This document shows, piece after piece, positions 1-13,600 of a DNA stretch of 64,000 nt. Under the pieces are notes generated by a model. The model was not told where the DNA came from. It saw nothing but the letters and a program-made list of their open reading frames with translations, and searched no databases. Every line of letters begins with the position of its first letter. Within the stretch, counting starts at the first letter, position 1. The position numbers and the translations under genes were made by a program. Source of the stretch: Zeus faber (taxonomy: Eukaryota > Chordata > Actinopteri > Zeiformes > Zeidae); the NCBI GenBank assembly GCA_960531495.1, contig OY482862.1:7722640-7786639 (forward strand), written 5' to 3'.

Positions 1-2430
1 TCTGCGCAAGGGTCCATAACATCTGCATACAGGTCCATAACACCTGCATACTGGTCTATAACATCTGCATACAGGTCCATAACTACATACATGTCCATAA
101 CATTTGCACACGAGTCCATAACATCTGCACACAGGTCCATAACATCTGGACAAATGTCCAAAACATCTGCCTACAGGTCCATAACATCTGCATACAGGTC
201 CATAACACCTGCATACTGGTCTATACCATCTGCATACAGGTCCATAACTACATACATGTCCATAAAATTTGCACACGAGTCCATAACATCTGCATACAGG
301 TCCAAAACATCTGCCTACAGGTCCATAACATCTGCATACAAGTCCATACAACTTGCACACAAGTCCATAACATCTGCACACAGTTTCATAGCATCTGCAT
401 ACAGGCACATACCATCTGTAAACAGGTCCATAACATCTGCACACAGGTCCATAACTACATACATGTCCATAAGATTTGCACACGAGTCCATAACATCTGC
501 ATACAGGTCCAAAACATCTGCCTACAGGTCCATAACATCTGCACACAGGGCCATAACATCTGGACAAATGTCCATTACATCTGCGCAAGGGTCCATAACA
601 TCTGCATACAGGTCCATAACACCTGCATACTGGTCTATAACATCTGCATACAGGTCCATAACTACATACATGTCCATAACATTTGCACATGAGTCCATAA
701 CATCTGCACACAGGTCCATAACATCTGGACAAATGTCCAAAACATCTGCCTACAGGTCCATAACATCTGCATACAGGTCCATAACACCTGCATACTGGTC
801 TATACCATCTGCATACAGGTCCATAACTACATACATGTCCATAAAATTTGCACACGAGTCCATAACATCTGCATACAGGTCCAAAACATCTGCCTACAGG
901 TCCATAACATCTGCATACAAGTCCATACAACTTGCACACAAGTCCATAACATCTGCACACAGTTTCATAGCATCTGCATACAGGCACATACCATCTGTAA
1001 ACAGGTCCATAACATCTGCACACAGGTCCATAACTACATACATGTCCATAAAATTTGCACACGAGTCCATAACATCTGCATACAGGTCCAAAACATCTGC
1101 CTACAGGTCCATAACATCTGCACACAGGTCCATAACATCTGGACAAATGTCCATTACATCTGCGCAAGGGTCCATAACATCTGCATACAGGTCCATAACA
1201 CCTGCATACTGGTCTATAACATCTGCACACAGGTCCATAACTACATACATGTCCATAAGATTTGCACACGAGTCCATAACATCTGCATACAGGTCCAAAA
1301 CATCTGCCTACAGGTCCATAACATCTGCACACAGGGCCATAACATCTGGACAAATGTCCATTACATCTGCGCAAGGGTCCATAACATCTGCATACAGGTC
1401 CATAACACCTGCATACTGGTCTATAACATCTGCATACAGGTCCATAACTACATACATGTCCATAACATTTGCACATGAGTCCATAACATCTGCACACAGG
1501 TCCATAACATCTGGACAAATGTCCAAAACATCTGCCTACAGGTCCATAACATCTGCATACAGGTCCATAACACCTGCATACTGGTCTATACCATCTGCAT
1601 ACAGGTCCATAACTACATACATGTCCATAAAATTTGCACACGAGTCCATAACATCTGCATACAGGTCCAAAACATCTGCCTACAGGTCCATAACATCTGC
1701 ATACAAGTCCATACAACTTGCACACAAGTCCATAACATCTGCACACAGTTTCATAGCATCTGCATACAGGCACATACCATCTGTAAACAGGTCCATAACA
1801 TCTGCACACAGGTCCATAACTACATACATGTCCATAAAATTTGCACACGAGTCCATAACATCTGCATACAGGTCCAAAACATCTGCCTACAGGTCCATAA
1901 CATCTGCACACAGGTCCATAACATCTGGACAAATGTCCATTACATCTGCGCAAGGGTCCATAACATCTGCATACAGGTCCATAACACCTGCATACTGGTC
2001 TATAACATCTGCACACAGGTCCATAACTACATACATGTCCATAAAATTTGCACACGAGTCCATAACATCTGCATACAGGTCCAAAACATCTGCCTACAGG
2101 TCCATAACATATGCACACAGGTCCATAACATCTGGACAAATGTCCATTACATCTGCGCAAGGGTCCATAACATCTGCATACAGGTCCATAACACCTGCAT
2201 ACTGGTCTATAACATCTGCATACAGGTCCATAACTACATACATGTCCATAACATTTGCACATGAGTCCATAACATCTGCACACAGGTCCATAACATCTGG
2301 ACAAATGTCCAAAACATCTGCCTACAGGTCCATAACATCTGCATACAGGTCCATAACACCTGCATACTGGTCCATAACATCTGCACACAGGTCCATAACT
2401 ACATACATGTCCATAAAATTTGCACACGAG
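1..2430. repeat. 21-bp minisatellite with higher-order structure
   Basis: The monomer is 21 bp, of the form GGTCCATAACATCTGCATACA with many variants. An 18-bp variant containing AACTACATAC marks block ends; it starts at 81, 246, 453, 660, 825, 1032, 1239, 1446, 1611, 1818, 2025, 2232 and 2397. The spacings are therefore 165, 207, 207, 165, 207, 207, 207, 165, 207, 207, 207, 165. A 207-bp block is nine 21-mers plus one 18-mer; a 165-bp block is seven plus one. A full higher-order unit is 786 bp (165 + 3 x 207); the first one is short (579 bp). Because all units are multiples of three, open frames run along both strands; these are not taken as genes. The array begins outside the window. Confidence 0.97.
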
Positions 2431-4620
2431 TCCAAACATCTGCATACAGGTCCAAAACATCTGCATACAGGTCCAAAACATCTGCCTACAGGTCCATAAC
2501 ATCTGCATACAAGTCCATAAAATTTGCACACAAGTCCATAACATCTGCACACAGGTTTAAAGCATCTGCATACAGGCACATAAAATCTGCATGCAGGTCC
2601 ATAACATATACATACTGTACATGTCCTTATCATCTGCACACCGGTTTCCATGTGTTTTAGACATATGCAGGTGTTATGGACCTGTATGCAGATGTTATGG
2701 ACCTAATATCTGCATACATGCCTATAACACATGCACACATCCATAACATCTGCATAAAGGTCCATAACATCTGCTTACATGTCCATCACATCTGAACACA
2801 GGTCCATTACATCTTCACCCAGGTCCATAACATCTGGTACAGATCCATACCATCCACACACAGGACAATTCCATCTGCGCATAGGTCCATAACATCTGCA
2901 TACAGGTCCATAACATCTGTTTACATGTCCATCACATCTGCACACAGGTCCATGCCATGGGAACACAGATCCATAACATCTGTTTACATACCCATAACAT
3001 CTGCATGCAGGTCCAACACATCTGCATACAGGTCAATAGCATTTGCACACCAGTTTACATATAATCTACCCCAGGACTATAATATCTGCACACATGTCCA
3101 TTACATTTGCACACAGGTCCATAACATCTGCACACAGGTCCATAACATCTGCATACAGGTCCATAGCCTCTGCACACAGGTCCGTAACATCTGCACAAAG
3201 ATCTACAACATCTGCACACAGTTCCATAACATCTGTACACATGTCCATATCATCTGCACACCGGTTTACATGTGTTTTAGACGTATGCAGGTGTAATGGA
3301 CCTGTATGCAGATGTTATGGACCTAACATCTGCATACAGGTCCATAACATCTGCTTACATGTCCATCACATCTGAACACAGATCCATAACATCTGCTTAC
3401 ATGCCCATAACATTTGCATGCAGGTCCAACACATCTGCATACAGGTCCATAACATTTGCACACCAGTTTACATATCATCTGCCCCAAGACCATTATTTCT
3501 GCACAGATGTCCATAACATTTGCACACAAGTCCATAACATCTGCAAACAGGTCCATAACATCTGCATATATGTCTGAAACACATACATATGTCCATAACA
3601 TCTGCATACAGGTCCATAACATCTACATACATGTCAATAACATCTGCATACAGGTCCATAGCCTCTGCATACAGGTCCGTAACATCTGCACAAAGATCCA
3701 TAACATCTGCACATAGGTCCATAACATCTGCACACATGTCCATATCATCTGCACACCAGTTTACATGTGTTTTAGACGTATGCAGGTGTTATGGACCTGT
3801 ATGCAGAGGTTATGGACCTAACATCTGCATACAGGTCCATAACATCTGCTTACATGTCCATCACATCTGAACACAGGTCCATACCATCCACACACACAGG
3901 TCAATTCCATCTGCACACAGGTCCATAACATCTGCATACAGGTCCATCACATCTGCACACAGGCACTTAACATATGCACACAGGTCGATACCATCTGAAC
4001 ACAGAGCCATAACATCTGCTTACATGCCAATAACATCTGCAGACAGATCCATAACATCCCCTTACATGTACATCACATGTGCATGCAGGTCCATATCATC
4101 TGCAGACAGATTCATAACATCTGCCCCAGGTCCATTGCACATGCGCACAGGTCCATACCAACTGCACACAGGTCCATAACATCTGCCTTCATATTAATCA
4201 CATTTGCATGCGGGTCCATAACATTTGCATAAATGTCTAAAACACATGCACACATGTCCATACATCTGCATACAGGTCCGTAACATCTGCTTAGATGTCC
4301 ATCACATCTGCATGCATGCATGCAAGTGCTTTTCCAATCATACAACTCAAAGCGCTTTATCTGCTTTAGTTTTATGTTTTTTTGTGCATGCCTCACATTC
4401 ACTCATTCACACACACCTAACATCTGGTCCATAACATCTACATGCATGTCCATCACACCTACATACATGTCCATACCATCTGCATACATTTCCATACATT
4501 TTGCATACGTGTCCATAACATAGTGCCATAACATCTGTACACAGGTCCATAATATCTGCATCCAGTTCCATAACATCTCCATATATGTCCATAACAGCAA
4601 CAGCATCTCTTGATATCTCA
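2431..4620. repeat. Degenerate flank of the 21-bp minisatellite, with inverted units
   Basis: The same 21-bp units continue but are diverged, with indels and loss of the 165/207-bp register. A longer block beginning near CATCTGCACACC and containing GTGTTTTAGAC recurs at about 2631, 3253 and 3745. Each of these blocks carries one or two units in reverse orientation, next to forward units. The array is interrupted near 4325-4420 by unrelated sequence and ends close to 4620. This looks like an older, less homogenised part of the same array. Confidence 0.9.
3296..3345. repeat. Perfect inverted repeat inside the minisatellite
   Basis: Arms of 22 nt at 3296-3317 and 3324-3345 are exact reverse complements with a 6-nt loop (TGGACC). 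The arms are one minisatellite unit and its inverted copy. Similar, less perfect pairs lie near 2676-2715 and 3788-3842. Confidence 0.85.
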
Positions 4621-4793
4621 ACATCTTAAAAAACTAAAAACATAAACAAATGTAGTAATTACACAACTTTTATTCCAATTCCTTACAGCTGTCTTGCATG
4701 TGTATCGGGCTGAATTAAGAAACAGGTGCTCAGGCACTTACATTCGAGTTTTGCTCCAGTGGTTGATGAATGCTTTCATTGTTTCTAGCCTCT

Positions 4794-4857
4794 CATGTAA
4801 GTCGCTTTGGACAAAAGCATCTGCTAAATGAATCAATGTAAATGTAAATGTACATGA
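4794..4857 (+). mobile_element. Teleost LINE/SINE-type 3' tail fragment
   Basis: The sequence GTCGCTTTGGACAAAAGCAT, followed by CTGCTAAATGAATCAATG and repeated ATGTAA units, is a tail seen very commonly in fish interspersed repeats. Only the 3' end is recognisable. The family name is not certain from memory. Confidence 0.5.
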
Positions 4858-6439
4858 GAAGCCAAGTCATAATAGCGTACTGGTTTCAGTTTGATCTCCT
4901 AAGAACAGCTTGGTGTATTTCCTGGGATCATATTTTGTGCAGAAATTTAGCTCTGGAAGCCACATCGTGTGAAACGTGTATTTGTTGCTATCGTTGCCGG
5001 TTGTAGGTTTACAAACATAACACATTTGAGCCACCGGAGCACTAACCCTGTTGACGTTGTTAAAACACAATCACCCAAATGTTGCCGGTGTATGAAGGAA
5101 AATCTGTCGTATGTTGGTTTTGGTAATCGAATCGGTCATTGCCTATGTGTAAATTTAAAGCATTGTTTATCTCTCTTGTCGTCTGTGTAGTTTGCCACGG
5201 CAAACTGGTCCGGCTGCACACAGCCCCGCAACCAGCAACCACAACTTCTGGCAGCACAAGAAACCTCAGCAAGGGATTGAGGATTTGGACAGAACGTGGC
5301 TTTGCTGCACTGTCTGCTTTGCTGCGAGGGAAAGGAGGCAGCAGCATGTCCTATTATTGTGAACGCCGTCACTCATGTGAGGCAGTTTATGTTTTTCAAT
5401 CTAGTTAAAAGGTTTCGCAATATCGCCTCACCTGCTTTCCGTAGGCAGCAAGGAAAAAGGGGATGGCTACCTATGCTGAGACAGCTGTTTTTGCCATGTC
5501 TCCAAATGTAATATATATGTAATTGATATGCTTAAGTAAATGCACAAGTATTTAACTTAATTTAATTACATGGTGTGGGCATTCAGCTGGTTTCTGCTTT
5601 TTAGAAGTTGTGTTAATAACCATGCCTTGCTGCATTTGTTGGCCATTTTTCCCCCACATCTCTGCATTTGCCCACCCCCCCACCCACCCACCTAGCCCCC
5701 AGCATGAAAGCATGGAAGTAATGTTTGTTTCTCGGTGTCACGAGCCCAGGGTCCAGTGTGTCTCTGAAACCACATTCGTTGCCAAAATATTTGGTGCTGT
5801 TGAATCTATTACTGACCCCCCCCGCCCCACACACACACACTTTGGGACCGCTACCTTGCATCCAAGACCACCTGTCCTATTTTTCAACTTACTCTGTTTC
5901 CCTCCAGGCATAGGGCTCTGGTGAAAGTCTGGAGCGCTCCCTCTGATAGGCCTCGCTGTATCTTGCCGAGATGGCAGTATTATTATTATCGGCGCCGTAC
6001 AACTCTGCCTGGATGTTGTGGTTGTGAAATCGGAAATGGTCCCAGTAGTAATGGTCAGCGTGAGTAGCACTGCGTGAGTGTGTGTGTGTGTTTTCCCATT
6101 CATTTACAAACTGGCCCCTCACTCCCTTTACACATACACGTCACACAGATCAACTCAACTAAATACCTAATACAGTATAAGTGACTGTACAGTAAATATT
6201 GGTTGGGTGTTATTTTTTTCAACAATTCGTTATGAGTGAGTCATCCCCCCGGGAAAGCACACAGTGTGATTCTCGACGATTCCATAATTCTTTGATGTAA
6301 CATTAAAAGTTGACATGAGTTGAGGATAATAGGTGCAGGTGCAAATGGGTAAAAAGATCCACGATGCCACAACTTGAGGAGAAAGCCCAATACCTCTGTG
6401 AATCAATATTTCAATAAAAAGCCTATAAAGCCTATAGTC

Positions 6440-6505
6440 TTGAGGTAATGAATTTCCCTGATAAATAAAGTGTTATCCTATCCTATCCTATCTCATCTTA
6501 TATTA
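6440..6505 (+). mobile_element. Retroposon-like tail ending in (TATCC)n
   Basis: AATTTCCCTGATAAATAAAG followed by TATCC/TATCT repeats resembles the common fish LINE/SINE ending in which a short microsatellite forms the 3' terminus. No upstream open reading frame was found, so this is a truncated copy. Confidence 0.5.
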
Positions 6506-7581
6506 TAATCACTGCCCATTCACATATAGGAGAGGAGGACATTGGCTTGGTTAACTGTATTACTGTGCCTCCAATGTTTTATCGCCATTGACATTCCCCT
6601 TTTTCCTGGTGTTTTGAGAGAAAAGGTAGCCAAGCATGTAATGTTGACAGGTAATACTGCGACCGGTCACCCAATGCACGACAGCTTTTTTCGTAATTTC
6701 TTTACCGGTGACGTAAAGGGGTGCTTCCAATGGGAACCTTGTGCCGTATCTGTTTTCTCTTTACTGTATCCAAAGTCACAGTGGCGCCGTCATCCAAGGA
6801 AATGACCGCAGCTCGTTGTGAATGAAATCTGCCACGGGGGACTTAGTCATACCTTTGTCACCGCTGCTGCGAAAGGTCTGTCTATCTTCCCCCATCCCCC
6901 ATTTTAATCTTGCCGGAGCTCGGCCAGTACCCTTTTTTTATGATGAGATCACCGGTGGCAACAAGATGGTATTATTACTCCCGTGCATTCTTTATTGGTT
7001 TCCTGTCAGTTTCTGCCACTTAAGCGGTGGCGGATGCGAAGGACCTGAGCGTGTATGCGTTTTTTTTGTGCTTGTCGGTTTTAAGATATGTATGGGCATG
7101 GTAAATAAATATCTATTTTTTCTGATTCTTTTCACAGATGGGGGCAATCTGTTCCCAGAGGCTCCTTTCTTGTCTACTTTAATGGCAAGGTGTTCTTCCG
7201 ATTGAATGGGAACGCCATGAAGCTTAATAGTGATGGTTTGCACCTCCCTTAGTTTTCATGCCGGCCGGCGAATCTCAGCGGATGTCTTTTGTACCCAAGT
7301 GTCCACCGTTGTTGGCTGGTAGCCCACCTTAAGGATACTGTTGGCATCGGTCTAACTTCTAAACCGCTTGCCCTGTGCCGACATTTCAACATGAGCCGGA
7401 TGGGCCCGACAGATCTGGATGGCTGGACTCCCCTGTGAGAGAGCCTTGCCGGTCCGCCATCCTTTATCTCGTGCATGGTCAGTTCGTTGATCGGGTCCAG
7501 GATGAAGCGCAGCCCATCAAGCATTTGTCTCCCAAGCCTGTGATATTTGCCAGGGGTTTGAGCGTGCGGACCATCACAACA

Positions 7582-7691
7582 ATGGATAGGACAATGAAGT
7601 ATAATGGCTACTGCACTGATGGCAGGCCGCCAGCCGAGGTCCCCATAGGGTGGCAACGAAGGATCCACCAGCACACAGTCATCTACATCAG
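7582..7691 (+). CDS. mbd5: mbd5 coding exon 1
   Basis: Encodes residues 1-36 plus two bases of codon 37, ending in [17 protein letters not shown], the first strand of the MBD. Donor is AG/GTGATT. The last split codon plus exon 2 gives SPSGS, as in vertebrate MBD5. The start is the first in-frame ATG of a longer open frame. Confidence 0.88.
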
Positions 7692-10600
7692 GTGATTCTA
7701 CCTTTTGCCCAATTTGAAGAACCCTGGTCCACTGGTTTAACACTGGTTTACCTTATTAAAATTGGTCCACGTTTCTCTGGCTCTCTCCCTTTACTTAGTT
7801 TTCTTTTTTGGGACACACAAAGGCTACTTTTACTTTCCTTCCCTGCTTACAAGTAGCCAATTTCACTGTGGTAATTGTGTTACTTTAAAGAGAATTCCAT
7901 TTTCGCTATTCAACAAATTAAAATACTAGTAGTACATCCTCGTCCTGGGATGAGTCATCTTTCAGCCTCGTGAAAGGTGACTCATCCCATCGGCAATCTT
8001 CAGGGAAGATTAATTTTGAATTTGAAGCATTACACGTTGCTCTCACTGTATTATAAGCCGTCCACGGCGGCCCTGTGAACCATCAAATGATAGACAGTGA
8101 AGTGGATTTTCTTTTTTTTTCCTTTTTTCATTTTCATATTTCAATTTATGGCTATGGAAGGAGGAACACTGCAGCCATCCATACTGATCTTACCTGATTT
8201 TATGTATTCTGTTTCTGTCTTTCAACTCAAACCCCAAAATTGTTACAAGACAGCTAAAGACTTGTCTTGTAGCACCTCCTAGTTAAGTTTTTCTCATTTT
8301 ACCCTTATTGGCCTTAATTTCCCTTGGCCAATTGGCCCCTAATTGGCCTTTTACTTGTTGTTAGGCTTGGTTAGGCTGTCATGTAAGAAGAAATATTTTG
8401 ACCTTTGAAGTTTGTCCTAAAAAAATATATCCACTGTTCACGGTCTGGTTGAGGCTAGTGACAGAGAAGGGAAAGAAAAAAAGGAGTTCTGGGTCCAAAT
8501 ACCAGAAATGGTTCAGCAGCTGAGCCTGTCAGGCAGAACACCCCGAAGGAAGGCTGATATTGCGTCCCTTGAAATCTAGTGCCTCTCCGCATGACCAATC
8601 ACCAGTCCAACACAGCCTCGTGGAAGGGAGAGTTTGAAAACACAGACTATTGCATAGGAAGAAAAATGTGTCCACAGTTAGTGTGAAATTTGGTGTTTAT
8701 GTTGAGCGGACACAATGTATGAAAAATTTAATGTGGCTGTATTTTTCACACATTGCTACCAGTGTCTGGCTGTGGTGCCTTGGACATTTTCTCAAGCAAC
8801 AACCTATCTTAATTCCATTTTTATTGTAATGCCTAATACTACTGTTTGTGCATCGCTTTGAATTGTTACTTTGGCTGTAACTGTCTTTATTCTCTTGCTC
8901 CTCACAGCCCAAGTGGATCAGTGCTAACCTGCTTGGAACAGGCCAAGAGTTACCTTCTAACAGATGGAACCTGCAAATGTGGCCTGGAGTGTCCGCTCAT
9001 CCTACATAAGGTCAGTCTCTCAGCTTTTTTCCTTTACCTGCTCCTCAGGAATATGTCAAAAACAATGTGTTTGTATAATACAAGCACACGCAGCCACGTT
9101 GCTAATTTCCCTCTTCCACAGGTTTTTAACTTTGACCCCGGCGCCGCAGTTAGACAGAGGACGCCCGACGATGCCCAAGCCGACTCTGCTGTCACCAAAC
9201 TCTGCATACACAAGAGGAAAATCATCGCCGTTGCGGCTCTGCACAAGAGCATGGAGACCCAGATTTCAAGTATTGCGACTGGTACCGTTTGTGTTTTGTT
9301 CAAATTTGTCTTAGCATTTGTTTGCTCAGATTTATTTTAATGCATTTCTCTTAAAATTTGACATTTTCTTGTTATTGCTTAAGATTCCTGTGGCACTTTT
9401 ACATCCCAGGGCTGCTGTGCATTTTGTCACAATTATTGTCACAATGACTGATGTGTAATATGACACTTAATAGCAGGGGAATTAGACAGGCTTGACTCTG
9501 CCTTCACCAATTTCTGACAGCTTTAAATATGGCTTATTGTCCGTCCTTCATTTTGCCCTTCCTTCTGGGTTTTTGAGATGAGGACAAGCTCATCACTTTA
9601 TTTTTCTTTACAGGTGCTTGTCATGGGGGTTCTTTGAATCATCAAGCTACGAGCAACCATCTCCACAATGGTCCATCCAGCTCTGATGCACATGAGAAGA
9701 AGACTTCATACAGAATTCCAATGTCTTGTCCCCAGCACTACCAACACGAACCGGGGTCGCCTCCTCGGATGGACGCATACACAGTCCAAGCCAGGGTGAA
9801 GCTCAGTGCTGGTGACCGCAAGGTCCAAAGATCTCCATATCGGAGTGGCCTGCTCAGCCCCCCCTTTCCCCCCTTCTGTAGCTCACAGCATTATGCTGAT
9901 GGAATCCTTTCTCCAAGGCCCAATCCCCTGAGGAGTCCTGAGGCTCCTGCTCTGCATTTTCATGGAGCCTTAAGCCCAGGTTCCCGTCACGTGAATGGTG
10001 AGCGGTTTACCCCTCTGTCGCCACATAGCGTCATGGTCAATGGCTTGCCTTCAGATACCCAGCTGTCATGTGCTATGGCTGGGAGGACTAACATCTCCTC
10101 ATTGTCTTCAATCAATGCCAAAAGCCCGAACAGGGAGCCCAAATCGCCCTGCAGCTTCCCTCAATTTACGGACCATCAGCATAAAACCCCATCACAGCAG
10201 CACTCATCTATTCCTCAGCTACCTCGCTATGTTGTGCATAAGAAGCAGACAACCTCTTCTGAAAAAGACCCTCTTGGTATACTTGACCCCATCCCGGGCA
10301 AAGGTGACATTCGTGATCAAGTGGGTTCAACTCCATCAAGCCTCCAGTTCAGTATCCAGCCTCAGGTCCCACCTGCTATTGTCCCATTGCCCAGTAACCT
10401 CCCCTTGCCAGTGGCTAAGTCTGGAATAGTTTCCCATGGCCACTGTGTGAGGGTTCAGCGTCCATCCCCCTTACCTGTTTCATCTTCACCAGTTACATCC
10501 CCAGTGCACATGGCTGGCCCTGCACCCATTAGGGTGGAAGAAACTCACCATCCACTCACCTCTGTTTCTTCTCAATACCGGAATTGTGCTCTCATCATGG

Positions 10601-13600
10601 GTCCTCAAGGGGCAAAGTTGCCTTTCCAGTCTCAACAGGAAGCCGTTCAATCCCCTGAGACCTTGATACTCCATCGCTTGAAGGAGGCCACCAAAAAGCG
10701 ACCAGTAGGGGTGAATGTCAGCAGGAGCAGTCATCTGGACTCCACAGGCCTTCCAGCTCATGGATCTGATGGTGTTGGTCACAGCGAACACTCTCTGAGA
10801 GCACCCTCTCACCAACAACTTGATCGACAGGATCCTTCCACTTTCCCAGCCAGCGGTCTGCTGTCTGCAGCAGCTAAATCAAAGCTAGTCCGTCAAAACA
10901 AAGGAGGCTCCAGGACTCGAGTCGACAGCTCAGGTCATCATGGGCTTGTTGGTGGTGGCAGACAAATATACAGTGAGGAATATGGGATCTGTGAGCCCAA
11001 GTATCCACCAAGTTCTGGACTCAGTCTGAGTGATGGCCAGAGTGGAAGAGCAGCGCTCAGAGATAAACTTATGGCCCAGCAGAGAGAGGTACATCGTAAG
11101 CGTAAGACTCCCATCGATGCTGGAGGGGACATGTCCTTCCCTATGAATATGCAGCATTGTTCTGGGCTGCCTGGCTATTCAGAGCCCATGAAGCGACTTC
11201 TGCAGCAAGGGGGATTGCCCAATAATACTTCAATGGCACAACTTCTTCAATCTATGAGCCACCAGGGAACTCAGAATGGCCTGAACCACCTGCGTCCACC
11301 ACCTGCCTCGTCTGGCAAATCGCTGTTCTTTGAGGAGAGCATGCCTCATATGTCAAACTTGCAGAGTGCGCATGGACCCCATGATCTCCCAAGGAGAGCG
11401 GCCATCCCCAGCTACCGGAGCTTGGGCAAAGAGTATCATCAGGATCAGGGTGAAGCCCTCAACACTAATCACTTTGCCCATCGAGTGAATCAAATGCACC
11501 ATCCTGCTTTTGATGGGAATTTAGATGCACTAGGCTATGGCAGACATGAAGACATAGAATCCATCTGCAACCCAAATCGTCAGCAACAGCAATTCAGTCA
11601 TCATGTAAAACAATCCTCGGGCAACTTCATTTTTAAAGATAGGACAGGATTGCCGCCAGTGATGTCCAATGGTGGTTTTGATACCTACCCTGAATCAGGT
11701 AATCCATTAATTGAAGGAATCTGTAAGGCAGTTGATTTAAGTTGAGTGTCACAACATAAAATAAGAGTTTTTTTTGTTTATTTGCAATTTAAATAATGAA
11801 GACCAATTCAACGTGGCTATTGCAGAATAGTAATCAAAATGTATAATGAATATGTCAATGACTTTAATGGATAATACAAACAACATAAATCTCACCTATT
11901 CAATGTTGCTATTTTGCATCACATTGCTGTTTTAATGATAAATGAATAATACATTAATGCCGCTGTTACAGCACCCCCCCCCCCCCCTTATTTTATAGGG
12001 GAAAACTGTTCTTGAATGTGTTTCTGTGATAGCTGTTTCATTTCAATTCTGTCATTGACATTCTTTTGTTACTTATTTTAACATTCTGTGTACTTGCAAC
12101 AATACTCCACTCCTAAACTCGATTCTCCATCTTTTACTTTTCACATTGGCTGACTAGGTGTTTCTGAAGGATTCCAGGAAGTTTCTTTAGACATGTTTTA
12201 AATTTGCTCGACTGTCCTTGACTTAAGGAAATATTATGTTGAGGTATACTACAGCACCCTGGGAGGTTTTGCAAAGCTCAGTTGCTGTCATTTTGATGCT
12301 GATCTTAAAGTGTCTTTCTTGTCACCGTGCCCATGTTTTGCCACAAGTGACGACCTAAAACACCATTGTAATCAGAATCAGAATCATTGAACTCCCCAAG
12401 ACACACATTAACATTAAGACCGTGATGAATTTTTGGAGTTATACATACTGTATCTAACTGCAAAGTTGAAGTTGAGAGACTGTGTTTTGTTTTTCGGTGT
12501 TTTGAAGGTGTAACTTTAGTGCTTCTCCACTGGGATGACTAAAAGGACTTCTGATAAATTATTCACAATGTAGTAAAATTGAAGGTCAACAGACTTAACA
12601 TTCATAGCGATGCCCAGACATTACACCAACCGGAGATTCTTTGGTTAGGGATGGTTGGGGCTAGTAGCCAGCCTTACAGCGTCGGCTAATTCCTACACAT
12701 ACCCTTCAACGTAGGATTGCATTTCTTTCTCAATACAGGAGCGCCACACAAATGATCACATTCACCTCGTGTCCAAGCTCTGTGGATTCGGCACATGCCC
12801 TCCGAAACCGAGTTAGCGGATTGCGGTGACTACTTTGTTCGAGGTTTGTTATCTGTTTTTGTCAAAAAGAACCTTTTTGATTTTGCAGCAAGCTCCCTAT
12901 TCCCTCTTGTCCCTGATCACTGTCGGGTCCTTCTTTCTGTGTCCTTCAGTAGCATAGGTGCTGTTTGGAAAGGTAAGGTTTGCATTTACCAGTGGGTAGA
13001 GTTATTTTACGTTAATAGTTCAACAAAAGGCATTCCTTATTTTTCTTAGTCTTATCTATCCTTGTGAGGATTATTTTTCATGTTCTGGGTTGATGATGGT
13101 CAGCCGAACTGCTTTCGTGGGTTTCCCAGTTTCCATTCTCAGAAAATTAGTTTTTTTACCCCTCTCATTATTGCATTGTCCTTTTTTAAAGTTATTTCTG
13201 TATCACTATCAGTCAACTATTTCATTTTGCATTTATTTTCTTCAATTCTTGCACACTATCTCAGAATAATAAACATAACTTTTCCTTAGTTTGACTGGGC
13301 AAAAAGCTGAGTGACATTCTTTACTCCTCCCCGGGTCCTCTGTCTGTCTCCACTCCTGCAGGTAAGGCTTCTTCTCTGAACTCAACTTTGAGACATTCCC
13401 ATGATGGTGGTCAGCGCTGGCGAAGGCGGCGGCAGAAAGCAGAGGCTCCTCTTCAAGCTGGCCACTTCCTACTGAGCCCAGATGGCCCGCCAGGTCAACC
13501 CTCCGGTCTGAATGCTCCTTCCCCTGACCCCCCGATGGACAATCTGAGGAACTTTGAGGTCAGATCATTTGTAGGGATTGATTCTGTTTTTCTTTGTCTT

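Larger units (their letters stand above)
4621..7581. other. Spacer upstream of the mbd5 start codon
   Basis: No coding exon is recognisable. Part of this is expected to be mbd5 5' UTR or intron, because MBD5 in other vertebrates has several 5' untranslated exons. The frame of coding exon 1 is open upstream to at least 7375 without an ATG, so part of 7375-7581 may be 5' leader. A segment 7138-7189, preceded by a pyrimidine tract plus CAG and followed by AAG/GTGTTC, could be a non-coding exon, but this is weak. Repeat tails are listed separately. A stretch at about 5130-5510 may be old transposon sequence; I could not identify it. Confidence 0.4.

Noticed and set aside
91..2499. An 802-codon open frame on the + strand and matching open frames on the - strand
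   Set aside because: It is the 21-bp minisatellite; unit lengths are multiples of three, so frames stay open by arithmetic. The product is a simple repeat with no domain and no splice or promoter context.
1..4620. CRISPR-like array
   Set aside because: Units are contiguous with no unique spacers, the monomers vary, and the genome is a vertebrate one.
5139..5408. An 89-codon open frame with a hydrophobic start
   Set aside because: No homology recognised, overlapping frames on both strands, and location in repeat-like spacer. It could be a transposon scrap, which I cannot support.
12795..13289. Possible extra mbd5 exon in intron 4
   Set aside because: Frames here lack MBD5 motifs and suitable phased splice sites; exons 4 and 5 join in frame without it.
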